Part shown: in pieces, positions 36,452 through 47,600 of the stretch
How positions within the stretch are numbered: position 1 is the first letter of the stretch
How the letters are laid out: every line of letters begins with the position of its first letter
Assembly (NCBI RefSeq): GCF_017745095.1
Contig: NZ_JAGHZZ010000012.1
Span: 83,455 to 147,454 of the forward strand
Length of the DNA: 64,000 nt
From: Sporocytophaga sp.
Lineage (GTDB): Bacteria > Bacteroidota > Bacteroidia > Cytophagales > Cytophagaceae
Direction: 5' to 3'
The notes under the pieces: generated by a model
Database searches by the model: none
What the model saw: only the letters and a program-made list of their open reading frames with translations
Told to the model about the DNA's origin: nothing
Position numbers and translations under genes: made by a program

Positions 36452-36480
36452 GGCTGACGCCCTTTTGTAAAGCATGCCCC
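36452..36480 (-). repeat. Degenerate REP-like palindromic element (left outer copy)
   Basis: GGCTGACGCCCTTTTGTAAA-type sequence is a decayed reverse copy of the REP core found to the right. The stem is reduced to CTTT / AAAG around TGT (reverse of ACA). It bounds the 3' side of the truncated RAYT copy. Confidence 0.6.
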
Positions 36481-36501
36481 ACTAAACTCTCTTCTTTTAC
36501 A

Positions 36502-36807
36502 TTACCTCAAAAACTCTATATCAACTAATCCCTTTCGTCCACAATAATCTCTCGCTGAACTAAACAAATAATCTTCCGGATTCTCCACTATCATGTCCTC
36601 TACAGGATTATTATGAATGTAATCTAATTTTTGATTCATAAATGAAAGAGTTTCTATTCCTTTGGCTTTACTCCCGTCTTTCCAAACTTTGTAATTCTTT
36701 ATCCTTTTCAGATACTCTCCAGCTCTTTCAAACATTTCAAGTAGCCACCCTCTTCTACTTTCTCCTATTACGTTAATCTCTGAAATAATCTTTTTACTTG
36801 TAAACTT
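36502..36807 (-). pseudogene. 3'-fragment of a REP-associated tyrosine transposase
   Basis: The frame to 36843 encodes 113 residues. From residue 13 onward (KFTSKKIISEINVIGESRRG ... VDIEFLR) it is nearly identical to the C-terminal 100 residues of the intact RAYT next door. The first 12 residues come from the adjacent palindromic REP element. The N-terminal third, with the HxH histidines, is missing, so it cannot be active. The homologous part starts exactly where the REP element ends, showing a recombination or insertion junction. Confidence 0.85.
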
Positions 36808-36808
36808 G

Positions 36809-36833
36809 GCTGGCGCGCTTTTGTAAAGCGTGC
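36809..36833 (-). repeat. REP element joined to the truncated RAYT (left, reverse orientation)
   Basis: This is an exact 25-bp match, on the opposite strand, to 37829-37853. The hairpin stem is CGCTTT / AAAGCG around TGT on the plus strand (ACA on the minus). It forms the boundary between the truncated and intact transposase copies. Confidence 0.85.
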
Positions 36834-36866
36834 CCAACTGCACTAAGATGTTAACCCTATCACTCT

Positions 36867-37418
36867 TTATCTTAAAAATTCAATAGTCACTAACCCCTTC
36901 TGACCACAATAATCTCTTGCTGAACTAAACAAATAATCTTCAGGATTCTCCACTATCATATCTTCTACAGGATTATTATGAATGTAATCTAATTTCTCAT
37001 TCATAAATGAAACAGTTTCTATTCCTTTGGCCTTGTTTCCATCTTTCCAAACTTTGTAATTCTTTATCCTTTTTAAATATTCTCCAGCTTTTTCAAACAT
37101 TTCAAGCAGCCATCCTCTCCTACTTTCTCCTATTACTTTAATCTCCGATATAATTTTCTTGCTTGTAAACTTTTTAAAGTCTCGCATTATATCTGATAAT
37201 TCAAACTCTCCCTTTGCAGATATAATCATGTGAATATGACTGGGCATTATAACCCATGCATATACTATTAACCCTTTTTTCTCAATACAAAAGTTCAATG
37301 AATTTACAATTAATAGACGTAACTCTTTGCGGGTAAATAAATCTATCCATTCTACTATTGTGAGGGTAACAAAATAGATGCCTTGCTGGTGATTCTTAAA
37401 TCCATAGTTGTCTGACAT
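36867..37418 (-). CDS. REP-associated tyrosine transposase (RAYT, Y1_Tnp/IS200-like)
   Basis: This 183-residue protein starts at ATG 37418; the 5' copy repeats the same ATG and N-terminus, which supports that choice over TTG 37445. It has the Y1 transposase pattern: IYFVTLTIVEW (strand 1), VIMPSHIHMIISAKGE with the metal-binding HIH near residue 57, and a C-terminal tail with NPVEDMIVENPEDYLFSSARDY typical of RAYTs. The catalytic Tyr is probably in the helix near residue 110-140 (YLKRIKNYKVWKDG or LDYIHNNP); I cannot be certain which. RAYTs recognise and probably mobilise REP hairpins. It is flanked by such hairpins and by two fragments of itself. Confidence 0.92.
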   Translation of the reverse strand: MSDNYGFKNHQQGIYFVTLTIVEWIDLFTRKELRLLIVNSLNFCIEKKGLIVYAWVIMPSHIHMIISAKGEFELSDIMRDFKKFTSKKIISEIKVIGESRRGWLLEMFEKAGEYLKRIKNYKVWKDGNKAKGIETVSFMNEKLDYIHNNPVEDMIVENPEDYLFSSARDYCGQKGLVTIEFLR

Positions 37419-37444
37419 AGCTGGTTTTTGTCTCAAAATAAACA

Positions 37445-37475
37445 AAATAGCCAGTTCATTACAAACTGGCTATTT
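37445..37475 (-). promoter_or_regulatory. Perfect 12-bp hairpin in the RAYT leader
   Basis: AAATAGCCAGTT (37445-37456) and AACTGGCTATTT (37464-37475) pair perfectly around a 7-nt loop, 27 bp upstream of the RAYT ATG. On the minus strand a T-rich tail follows, so it can act as a terminator that shields the transposase from read-through, or as an attenuator. A weaker copy occurs near 37708-37732. Confidence 0.6.
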
Positions 37476-37552
37476 AAAATCTTATCTCTGACTCGCGCAT
37501 TATAAATGCGAATGTGCTTTATGCAACATGCATCTAAACTATCTAAACAGTT

Positions 37553-37622
37553 CCTCTATCACAGATTTCACGCGATACAATCGCGCGATAGCTCACGAGG
37601 AGGACAAATGCGGGACAGCTGG
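37553..37622 (+). repeat. REP unit 1
   Basis: Lead word at 37553-37567; hairpin CGCGAT-ACA-ATCGCG at 37571-37585; tail word ending CAGCTGG at 37606-37622. The end of the unit abuts the RAYT 5' fragment. Confidence 0.8.
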
Positions 37623-37623
37623 G

Positions 37624-37677
37624 TGTAACAAAATAGATTCCTTGCTGGTGATTCTTAAATCCATATTTGTCTGACAT
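37624..37677 (-). pseudogene. 5'-fragment of the RAYT gene
   Basis: Eighteen codons beginning MSDKYGFKNHQQGIYFVT match the RAYT N-terminus (one change, Asn4 to Lys). The match continues upstream through the leader to about 37725 and stops sharply at the REP tail at 37622. It is a duplicated 5' end cut off by a REP element. Confidence 0.85.
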
Positions 37678-37813
37678 AGCTGGTTTTTGTATCAAAATAA
37701 ACAAAATAGCCAGCTCTTCAAAAACTGGCTACTCAAAAATATTTTCTCCAACTCTCGCATTACAAATGCGAATGCGCTTTATACATTATGAACCTTTAAC
37801 TATCTAACATATC

Positions 37814-37949
37814 CCTCTATCACAGATTGCACGCTTTACAAAAGCGCGCCAGCACGCGCGACAGCATCCGAGGAGAAATGCGTGCCAGCTGGGGGGACAA
37901 ATGCGGGACAGCGGGTAGCCCACGAAGACGGCAAATGCGGAACAGCTGG
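37814..37949 (+). repeat. REP unit 2
   Basis: Lead word CCTCTATCACAGATTGCA at 37814-37831; hairpin CGCTTT-ACA-AAAGCG at 37832-37846; three tail words at 37876-37892, 37899-37915 and 37933-37949. Its 25-bp core is identical to the reverse-oriented copy at 36809-36833. Confidence 0.8.
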
Positions 37950-37976
37950 TATTTTACTTTATAGTCTAAACACATC

Positions 37977-38079
37977 CCTCTATCACAGATTGCACTCGCT
38001 ACAAGCGAGCGCCAGCTCACTAGGAGGACAAATGCGGAACAGCTGGGGTGCCAGCTGGGGATAAACGCAGCCCAGCTGG
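37977..38079 (+). repeat. REP unit 3
   Basis: Lead word at 37977-37994; hairpin CTCGCT-ACA-AGCGAG at 37995-38009, a different stem with the same loop; tail words at 38030-38046 and 38063-38079. Confidence 0.8.
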
Positions 38080-38121
38080 ATATGCTTTATTCAATATGCA
38101 TCAAAACTATTTAAACACATC

Positions 38122-38207
38122 TCTCTATCACAGATTGCACGCTTTACAAAAGCGCGCTAGCGCGTGAGGAAAACATATGCGGACTAGCTGAAATGCGTGC
38201 CAGCTGG
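38122..38207 (+). repeat. REP unit 4
   Basis: Lead word at 38122-38139; hairpin CGCTTT-ACA-AAAGCG at 38140-38154; tail words at 38175-38190 and 38191-38207. It lies 6 bp from the immunity gene stop and could also end that transcript. Confidence 0.8.
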
Positions 38208-38212
38208 ATACA

Positions 38213-38653
38213 TTAATCTATTCTCTTAAAATCATAATCTTTAATTATCCCTTCAATAGCTTTTATTCCACTATCTGCAATTTCCACTAAAAAGTTATCA
38301 TAGCCTCCGTAAACAAATCCATCTTCTGCCATCATAAGAACCATATAATCTCGATAAGCAGTTCCAATCAAACATAGTTTCTTTCCTATTCTTGGCTCAT
38401 AATCTTCATTTAACCTTTCGGGAACTTCCAATTCTATCGATCTATCAAAGCAAAAATCAAAATTATCTTCTTTTAAGCTTCTCTTATTTAAAAATTTAAA
38501 AGAAAGTCCTTCAAAGGATTGTAAGAACTCAACTACCTTTGGAAAAGCATCATAATTTTCTTTTTCAATCATCTTAATGATTACATTTTTATCTAGTCTT
38601 CTTTCAGGGGTCCATCCTCCGTTAGATAAAATTTGCAAAACTTCAGTTTTCAT
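38213..38653 (-). CDS. SUKH-3 family immunity protein
   Basis: This 146-residue cytosolic protein matches the SUKH-3 pattern: GWTPERRLDK near residue 12, YDAFPKVVEFLQSFEGL near 35, an RIGKKLCLIGTAYRDYM segment and LLMAEDGFVYGGYDNFL-type ending. SUKH proteins neutralise contact-dependent and Rhs toxins. Its ATG overlaps the stop of the giant Rhs toxin (ATGA, 4 bp), which ensures the producer makes antidote with toxin. The toxin C-terminus is a deaminase, a common partner of SUKH immunity. The gene is the last in the 26-kb unit and ends beside the REP array. Confidence 0.9.
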   Translation of the reverse strand: MKTEVLQILSNGGWTPERRLDKNVIIKMIEKENYDAFPKVVEFLQSFEGLSFKFLNKRSLKEDNFDFCFDRSIELEVPERLNEDYEPRIGKKLCLIGTAYRDYMVLMMAEDGFVYGGYDNFLVEIADSGIKAIEGIIKDYDFKRID

Positions 38654-41600
38654 CTGTCACTAGTTGTTTTAACTTCTTCAGTAGTAAGAACACAATTATC
38701 ACATCTTTCAAAGTCCTCATAACTCATAGTAGATTTTTTGAGTTTTAAAGTATGCATTTCTAGATTATCAATATTTGCATTATCATGCAAAGCATTATTA
38801 AGAGCATCGCACTCAGCACAATTTTCAACATCCCATTTTTCAAAAGATTCTTTTCCTATTTTCATTTTTGCTTTTTCTTTAACCTCATTAATTTTTTCAA
38901 GGAGATCTTTATGAATGTTTTTATTTTTTAGACCTCCACTTATCCCATAATAGACCTTCCCCGTTTTTGTATCCACGATAGCAGTAACTCCTCTAGGCCA
39001 TTTCCCTTTGGCAATATTTGCTATTATGTCTTTAGCATGTTTGGTAGCATAAAATTTTGCTAAAGAGGAAGACTTAATCGCTGCTCTAAAAGTAAGGCCC
39101 AATATTTCACCACCAATTGCAGCTGCCAACGAATATTTACCTTCAGTGCTCCAATAATGGAAGGCTAGTGGATCTCCTTCATTCCGAGCTTTTTCTGCTT
39201 GATTAAAGGCATTAATCATTGCACCCAACTCATAAGTTGCAAGAACCTTTGATATCCACCCTTTAGTCACAAATAAGTCTAGACTAATGACAGCAGTGGT
39301 AACCCCAAAGGTAAAGCTTGCTCTTGTTTCATTGTCATTCCATTTAAAATCTCCATTTGCATCAAATGGGTGATGACCTTGATATACCCCTGGGTAATAA
39401 ACACTTTCTAAGCCTTCCATTTCAACATGAGAAATTACTCTATTTTCACTAAAAGCGTAAGGGCTATTCCATGGAAAATCTTGACTTATAGGATCAATAG
39501 AAAGGAATCTTCCTATTCTAGGATCATGTACTCTGTAATCGAATGAGTAATTACCATTGAATTCACTTTCCCGCTCCTGTCCCTGAAATCCATATCGGTA
39601 TCCTATGCCAATATTTTTACCTCTACCCATCATTTCCAATCCAAATGGATAATAATCCTGACTACTAATAACTATAGCAGAATACTGCGAGTTTGAATAA
39701 CTCCTATAATCCGATATGGTGGATAAAACATTGTTTAAATGATTGTTTAGCTCAAAATATTTTCTATTTAAATTACTCGTATAGGTTCTATATCCTAGTT
39801 CAACCTCGGTTAAAGGTTGGTATGGGACCGCAATATTTACATCTCTTGAAACCATAAACCTACCAGGCTTATAAGTTCCAATTCTAGTTAAACCATAAAT
39901 TGTAATTTCATTTTGTCTAAACTCAAAATTGCCAGATATTGGAGTTTGATTGTATATAGATACAATATTTCCTGAAAGGTCCCTTATGTACCAAGTATAT
40001 TCCCATGTATCTTCATTACCAACTGTCTCTGCTGGCTTCAATATTTTACAAATTCTATTTCCTTTGACATCATATAGAAACTCCAGATCGTAACTATTAT
40101 TTTTGTCTACACTTGTAATCTTTCCAAAGGAATTCCAATTAATAGTTATCCCCTCAATAAAATCTTTTTGAAGATTACCGATTTCATCATATCCGTAATT
40201 ATTAGCGGAATTAATATTTTCCTGTTCATCGTTAAAAAGTCCTTGATCATCAATATCAGTATTTGCAATTCCATTTAATGCGGGATCATCATTTACATGA
40301 TAGAGCCTATTACTTCTTAATTTTGCTTTCGAAGCCGACAATTCTTGTGTTTCCAGACTGTTGTTGATTACATCATAGTTGTAGTGTAGATCATCAAATA
40401 AGACACCAGTCTTACCTTTTCGCTGGAGTTTTATAATATTGCCATTATTGTCGTATTCATAGGAGCTAGAATAAGAAGGTGTCGCTCCTGATGACAACCA
40501 AGCATTATTGGTAAGATCAAAATTCGCATAAGCTCGCATACTTTTGATCCTGTTTAGTTTATCATAAGTATATGCTGTTCCCTGAGCTTCGGGCAAATCG
40601 TTTTGTCCCAATATGGTATTAGCCATACTGCTGATATTACCATTATACAAGTTTTTGCCATTGGTAGCACTTCCAAATTCACTACCTGTCCTGCTTCCAA
40701 CGAAATTGTTACTTATAGCTTTATAGTCATTATCGAAATAATTGAGGCTATAGCTGTAAACGTCTTTTCCCACATTCGCTTTTGAAGAGTTTGCCAATCC
40801 ATCATTTCCAGGATCACTTATAGAAGAAAGGTTTGTAGCGTTTATTCCTTTTACCCATCCTTGTATTGTATATGCAAAATCCTGACCTTGTACTTTCAGA
40901 TCGCCATACTCTGTTCTTGATAGTGGTCCATGAGCATAATAGAAATAAGTCACGTCCTCTGCCCAGACAATACCATCTTCACTTGTGAATACATTCGTGA
41001 TTCTGTTTTCAGCATCGTATTCATACTTATGCATGAACTGGTCTGCTTTATTTTCCTGGTAAATCACTTTATTCATCTTCACACTGATCAGATCGTATTC
41101 ATAACGTATCCTTTTATAGTTCTGCTTAAATGCTTCAAGATAAGGAATATCCTGTACAAGTTCTTTTACGTTGCCATGTACATCATAACTGAAATGACTT
41201 GCATGATCCACTTTCTGGGAATCTCCTTTACGCTGATATGATATGGCTGCAACCCTGTTTCTTAGGTTTTCCTGAGTAAATCCAGGAATATCGCTAAACT
41301 TGCTATCATAGTAAGTTTTACTGATCTCAAACTTATTAGCTGAAGGTGTGTTGGTAATCCAGTTATTTAATAGATCTATATCAATCTGACTTCCTGACAA
41401 TAAAACCTCGACATCTGTAGATGGAGCCAACTCTCCGACTTCAACAATTCTTCCTAAGTCATCATATCTTGTGTAACTATATCTTTTAGGATTATAGTTA
41501 TACTGTTTAGAGTTTTGAGAGACCACAAGTCTGCCCAATTCATCATACCAGAATCTTGAGCTAACTTCTTCTGAGAAGTCTGTTACTTTACTTACATACC

Positions 41601-44600
41601 CATTAGTTCCTGAAATAAACGCATGGTTGTCATCAATAAAGTTGATGTTGGTGATATCGCTGGTTGTATTCAAACCTTTCGGCACCCAGGTTACTCCACC
41701 ATCAACAGTTTTCAGGAATGTACCATTAGCACCTATAATGTATCCTGTTTTAATATTGGTGAAATAAACAGAATTCAGTTTAGTATTTGTAAGCGTGTTT
41801 ATTGCAGTTGGAGTCCATCCTGTACCGGCAGCATTCATTTTCAGAATAGTTCCATTGTTTCCAACAGCAAAAGCGTTTTTGCTGTCCAGCACATAAACAG
41901 AATTCAGATTTGCTGTACCTGTATTCATTGTGCTCCAGGTAGCTCCGAAGTCAGTGGATTTAGCAACATTTCCACCATCTCCTACTGCCAGTATGAATTT
42001 ATCAAATACGCTTACTGAATTATAATTGAATGCAGGGGCAGCAACAAGAGCGTCCCATGAAGAACCACCATTGGTAGTTCTTAATACTATACTGTTTCCT
42101 ACTATAATACCATTATTGGCATCTTTGAAAGAGACAGATGTGAAGTTCTTGGCAGTGCTGATACCTGCTTTAAGCGGTGTCCAGGTTTGCCCAAGATCTG
42201 TTGTTTTTACAATGGTGGAGTTTTTACCAACAGCATATCCCGTTTGGCTGTTCTTCACATGGAAGGTCGCTGTCAATTTCAGCGGATCTATGGTAGTAAC
42301 ATCTTTCCAGGTAGCTCCTCCATCGGTTGTCATAACGACAGTACCGCTTTTACCTGCAGCAATTCCTTTCTGTGTACTAGCGAATGAAATCGCATCAAGT
42401 GAGAAATTAGCAGGTGTGCTGCGTTTAGTAAACGTAGCCCCGAAATCAGATGAAGTGTAAACAGAATGATCTTCAGTAGATGCGAAAACAGAAGATGGAG
42501 CCACCAAAGACAAGTCAGTAATTGCTTTATCTGATTCCGCATTTAAAGTAGCTACAGTCCACTGAGATTCTGTACTTGCATTTGTTGAGTATAATAATGT
42601 GCCCTTAGTTCCTGCAAGTACGCCATTGCTTCCGCTAACAACAACTTTATTCAGGTCAGCGTTGGTTGGAACAAGGAACTGATAGAAAGTATTGTCGCTT
42701 GCGCTGTATTTAAAGAAAAGTCCGTCTTTACCAGTCAGGTATACATGCTCAGCATCTTCGCAGTAAACACTACTGAAAGGATCAAGCTTTATATTCTCCG
42801 ACTTTGGATTGAACTGATCAATATTGGTACCTACAGTAGAAGATTTATAAATCTTTCTTCCTCCGACAGCAACAAGCTGTCCGGAAACTTTATCAATAGA
42901 TTTCAGATCTGAGGAAATAGTCTTTACATCTGTCCAGGAATCGCCATTGTCACTGGAATATAACGCTCCTGTATTTGCAAGGGCATAGAATTTATAATCC
43001 AGACTTTTAAGCTCCTGGATTTTTGCCTTTTTCTCATCACTCCACACAACAGTAGTTGCAAATACATTTGAAGAATAATAAACCGAGCCAGTTCCAAAAC
43101 CATCTTCTATCATAACAACCGCAGCATCTGAGACCGCTGGCATTATAATACTCTTTACAGCTTTGTTTTTAGGCAGGTTTAATGGAGTCCAGGTATTCTG
43201 AGATGAAAGTGGATTTTTATTTACATACAGCTTTCCATTTTCTGTACCCACCAGCAGTTCTTGAGAATCATAGAAAAATGTGGTAACATTCTCTGTTATG
43301 ACAGAGCTTAGATTAAGGGCAGGAGCGCTTAGTATCCAGGTTTTACCACCATCTTTTGTTCTGTAGATTTTTTTATCTGCAGACAAGCAATAACCGTCTT
43401 TATCCTTAATCTGAAAATCTTTTATAACTCCATCTGGCAGATTGGATGGTTTCCAGGTAACTCCCCCATCTTCTGTATATACAACTTTATTATCCAGGAT
43501 ACCACAGCCAGTAGACTCTCTGTAGAAATGTAGTTTTGTAAATGCTTTATTATCGGCATTTGCATAAACATAAGTCCACGTTTCTCCTCCATCTGTAGAT
43601 TTCAGAAGAATACCAGCTTCTCCGGCAGCATATATTTTTCCCGCTTCAGCAACTGAAATGGTGTTAAGTCCTGCTACTCTGAATTTAGCACCAAAATCAG
43701 TCCAGGTATCACCTTTATTGGAAGTAAAGTACATCTTTTGACTTCCCTGATAATTTGATATTACAAAACCAGTTGTTCCATTAAAATGAACATCGGTGAT
43801 GACTCCCGGATTTGAAAGCGGATTGGTTTTTAACCAGGTTTCACCTTTGTCTCTAGTTGTCCAAATAGATCCATCTGATTCAAAAGCAAGGCCGTGGCTA
43901 ATATCAAAGAAATGAACTTCTGTTAATGCATTGGTAGTACCTACAGGTTTAAACAACCAGTCTTTACCACCATTCTCAGTTCTCAAAAGACCACCGTTTG
44001 TTCCGACTGTATGACCAACCTGATCACTTCCTGGCACAAACTCAATATCTTTCAGATCAAGTAAACCAAGTTTGGTTAGTTCAGTCCAGTTATGCCCACC
44101 GTCATTGGTCACAAAAATGTGTGCTCTGTCAGGGTACAATTCGTTTGGATCAGGTATGGTTTCCTTAGCTACCAGATAACCATTTAATCCGTCTTTGAAT
44201 TGTATACCTAATACATTAAAGCCTTCCAGACCTGTAATGGGCACACCATTGAAAATATTCAGTTTATCATGATCCGGTACAGATTGCGCTGTTAGCTGAT
44301 TCAGTGAATTATAATAATAGGTCGTTGGCAACGTATGTTGAGGTTGCAGACCAGGGGTAAATGTCTTGTTCAGACGATCATTTTTAATATCTGTTAACTG
44401 ATCATCATCTGTGATTACATCTACGCCTTGAGGAGGAACAGTTTTAACAAGATTTCCTGCCTGATCATAATAATATAGTGTATATTGATATTCATAATCT
44501 TTATAAGAGAAACGGAACTCTTCAGGAGCTTTCAGACATTTGTTGATATAATTGGTTCTGAAATCCTGTCTGAGTTTTTCCTTATTTCTGCTGTACTTAA

Positions 44601-47600
44601 GTTCTGCATTAATGGTTTTTAAGTTATTAACCATTTCCTGGCAGGCAGTGATCTCTGTCTTTTCTTCAGCTGGTTCGGATATAACAGGTGTACAGATTTT
44701 AGAAAAAGAGATATCATCAAGACCGAAGTCACCACCATAAAAATATGGATCTATACTGCTGACATCCAGAACCACTTTACCAGTATAACTTGTATTTTCC
44801 CAAATTGTACTGATCTTAACCCATCCATTCTTACAAGTCAACCCTTCTGGAGACTCGTAGGTAAGTAGGGCCCTTGCGCATTTTTTATCAGGGTCGGTTC
44901 CTTCAGGATCACAAGTAATATCATAAGGACTTTTTGAAATATTTAACTTAAGGAAGATCTTATCTTCCAGAGAAAAAGTTCCAAATTCATTATAATATAT
45001 ACTTGTAGGCAACTCTGTTCCAGTCTCTCCATTCAGAAGGCATCGTTCCTCCATATATCGGTTAGTCGCAGGCCATTGTTTAGATTGCTCGTCATCATAA
45101 GCCCATGCCCTGAGTTTACAACCTTTACAATTTGGATCATTAGGATTATCCTGCTGATGAAGGTTCATTGCATAAGTTGTAAACTCATAAACTCCTGGTT
45201 CCACAAAAACTTCCTGATACCAAGCTCTTTTCTTTAAAGGATTTTTTTCCTGGAATTTATTATCTGCATAAAGGAAATATCCTCTTCCGTTTGTATGATC
45301 ATAGCCATCCCACTTAAGTCCTGCATCCTGTGGTTTTCGTGCAAAAATAATAGCCCCCCAACCATTATTGTCCCACTCTTTAGCAAGACAATAATCCGAA
45401 CCAAATGTTGGAGATACCATTTTAGGTACATCCCGGTTATTATCAGGGAATGACTCATCCGGTAAATAACACCTGCATCCTCCGCAAGCATCAGGCAATA
45501 AAGTAGGATCTGAAAAATCTCCGTTGATAACAAGGTTCTCTTTTCCCGCAAAACAGCCTAACTGACACTCAGCAACAGGAAAAACAGAACTTCCCTTCAT
45601 TTTTACGTTTACTGCAAAAGCAGAAGTTGTCACTTTGCAAATAGCATAAAGAGTAAACTCATATGCTTTACCTTGTTTAGAATTTGTGTAATCAGGTTTT
45701 AAACCAGCAAAACCAACAATATCAGTAAATTTGATCCCCCCATGCTCTTCTGCAAATTCCAAACTAAAATTTATATTGCTTCCTGCAATGCAATCAGTCT
45801 GATCATCCTTGCTACATAGTTCAATATTCAGTTTTGTTGCTGGAGTTCCAGGGATTTCGGGTGATTCAGAAGTTGCCTCAGTTGCCTGAATTTCATTTGT
45901 TGTTACCTTGGCATAATAAGTCCTATAACGACCAAGCTGTTTTTTCAATTCAGCATTGAATACAAGGTTATCATCTATAAAGTATTGGTTTCCATTAGCG
46001 AAAGCATAGTTCCCAGTTACTTTACCAGTACCATCCATATTTTTTTTGTCAGCAACAAATTCATCAAGGAAATCCAATACATGTTTTGCATTTTCCACTT
46101 CCTGAGTTTTACAAAGGTCCGGAGTTGGAGGGCCGCATTTTTTGAATTTAAATAGTGGACCATTTGCAGCATCATCATACGTGCTAACCGTACCTTTCAT
46201 TGAGAAAGTATAATCAGCTGTCGTACCTTCCTGAGTAGCAGTGAAGAAAAATTCATTCGCCTCAGGATTCGGATTTATATCATAACAACTAAAAGATTTG
46301 ATCTTGGCAGGATCCAACACAACACCCGCAGGAAGCGCTTCGTTTGGCTCAAGAACCACTTTCATATCTTCTTCAGAATTGTAATTGATGATCGAAATTT
46401 CAATCTTATTTCCAACCAATCCTGAATTGAACTTGTAATGACTATAAATATAACCTGGTCTAAAATATTTTTTCAGGTTGGAAGTCAGAAGTGCTTCATA
46501 ACTAAAGACTGGCTCCCCACTGGGATTCGGGTCAGCATACATAGATTTATTCTGAACCGAAAGGTCATCTTGCATTACCATTGAATTTAAGAGCGAGCTT
46601 AAATCATTTCCCTCTTCTGATGTTTCACAAACGTTAGTAAAGTCACATTCAGCATTTAAAGGGAAAGTTGTATAACCTTTGATCTTAACATAGTAATTAG
46701 TCCCTACGTATTTAGTTCCGTCATAAATTTCAATCTCCATGTCGCCAATAAACTGGAAATAACCAAGCGGATTTTCCTGACGGAACATCAGGTTTCTTAT
46801 GCCTTTTATTTTTGTTTTAAACCTTCCTGGAGCAACATCTGCGTTCAAATTATTTGTACAAATAGGAGTACCATTGAAGTTCATTTCAATAAAATACTCT
46901 TTGTAATTATCTGCTTTATCCTGGAATTTATATTTCTGATTCAGCCCAATTTCAAGATGAATAACTGTTGCATTGTCAGCAATAGGAGGAACAGTCGCTA
47001 CAGTTTTTGAGATTTTATAATCCTTTACATTGTCAGTTGATGTACCTGATTGTAATCTTATAGTATATGGTACAAAACTTCCAGATGATGGCGTTTCTCC
47101 GTTAGCAGTATAACGTATCCATTTATAAAGTTTCTGGCTTATGGCTGTTTTTATAATTGGAGTTTCACTTGCAAGAAGTTGGTTTTTGCTAGCCAGTCCA
47201 TTCATTAACATTTCAAAATCTCTTGTAATGGGACATTGTCCTGACATGAGATACACATTCATTTCTGCCTTCGCTCTAAGTCTGTCTACACTACTTTGAT
47301 TTTTCTCATAATCACAGATACCTGATTTCTTTTGAGAGTCGTCTTTGCTGATAAATGCCTTTTGCGAGTTTTTAAAAAGCTGATAAAAATAAACGTTACA
47401 CGGCTCAGTAATATTTAAGAAAAAGGAATTGGCACCTGCATAATATTCTTTTGGCAGGCCATTAAATGGACTGAATTGAGGATCTCCAATACATCCGTTG
47501 AATCCACCTTTTATTGAAGTATTCATACAATACAGATCCGCTTCTTTCTGCTGTATAGCTTGTTTCTCTCCAAGGTACATACTCACATAAGCCTGCCACT

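Larger units (their letters stand above)
37490..38210 (+). repeat. REP-like palindromic array beside the RAYT gene
   Basis: This 720-bp non-coding, GC-richer stretch has four degenerate units of about 145-165 bp (plus intervening RAYT 5' remnant). Each has a lead word CCTCTATCACAGATT, a 6-bp-stem hairpin with ACA loop, and a tail of 17-bp words of the AAATGCGGGACAGCTGG type. Two further hairpins (37496-37510 and 37756-37770) have the same loop pattern. Apart from the 5' RAYT fragment no gene is present; antisense short frames here are not credible. Confidence 0.85.

Noticed and set aside
37820..38064. Short frames on both strands within the REP array
   Set aside because: They are made of repeated palindromic words, so they are not proteins.
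37490..38210. CRISPR-like array
   Set aside because: Repeats are unequal in spacing, contain internal hairpins of varying sequence and 17-bp tails, and no cas genes are present; REP/RAYT fits better.
41623..42460. Long plus-strand frames opposite the propeller region of the Rhs gene
   Set aside because: These arise from repeat-driven codon bias on the coding strand; they have no start context and no recognisable domains.
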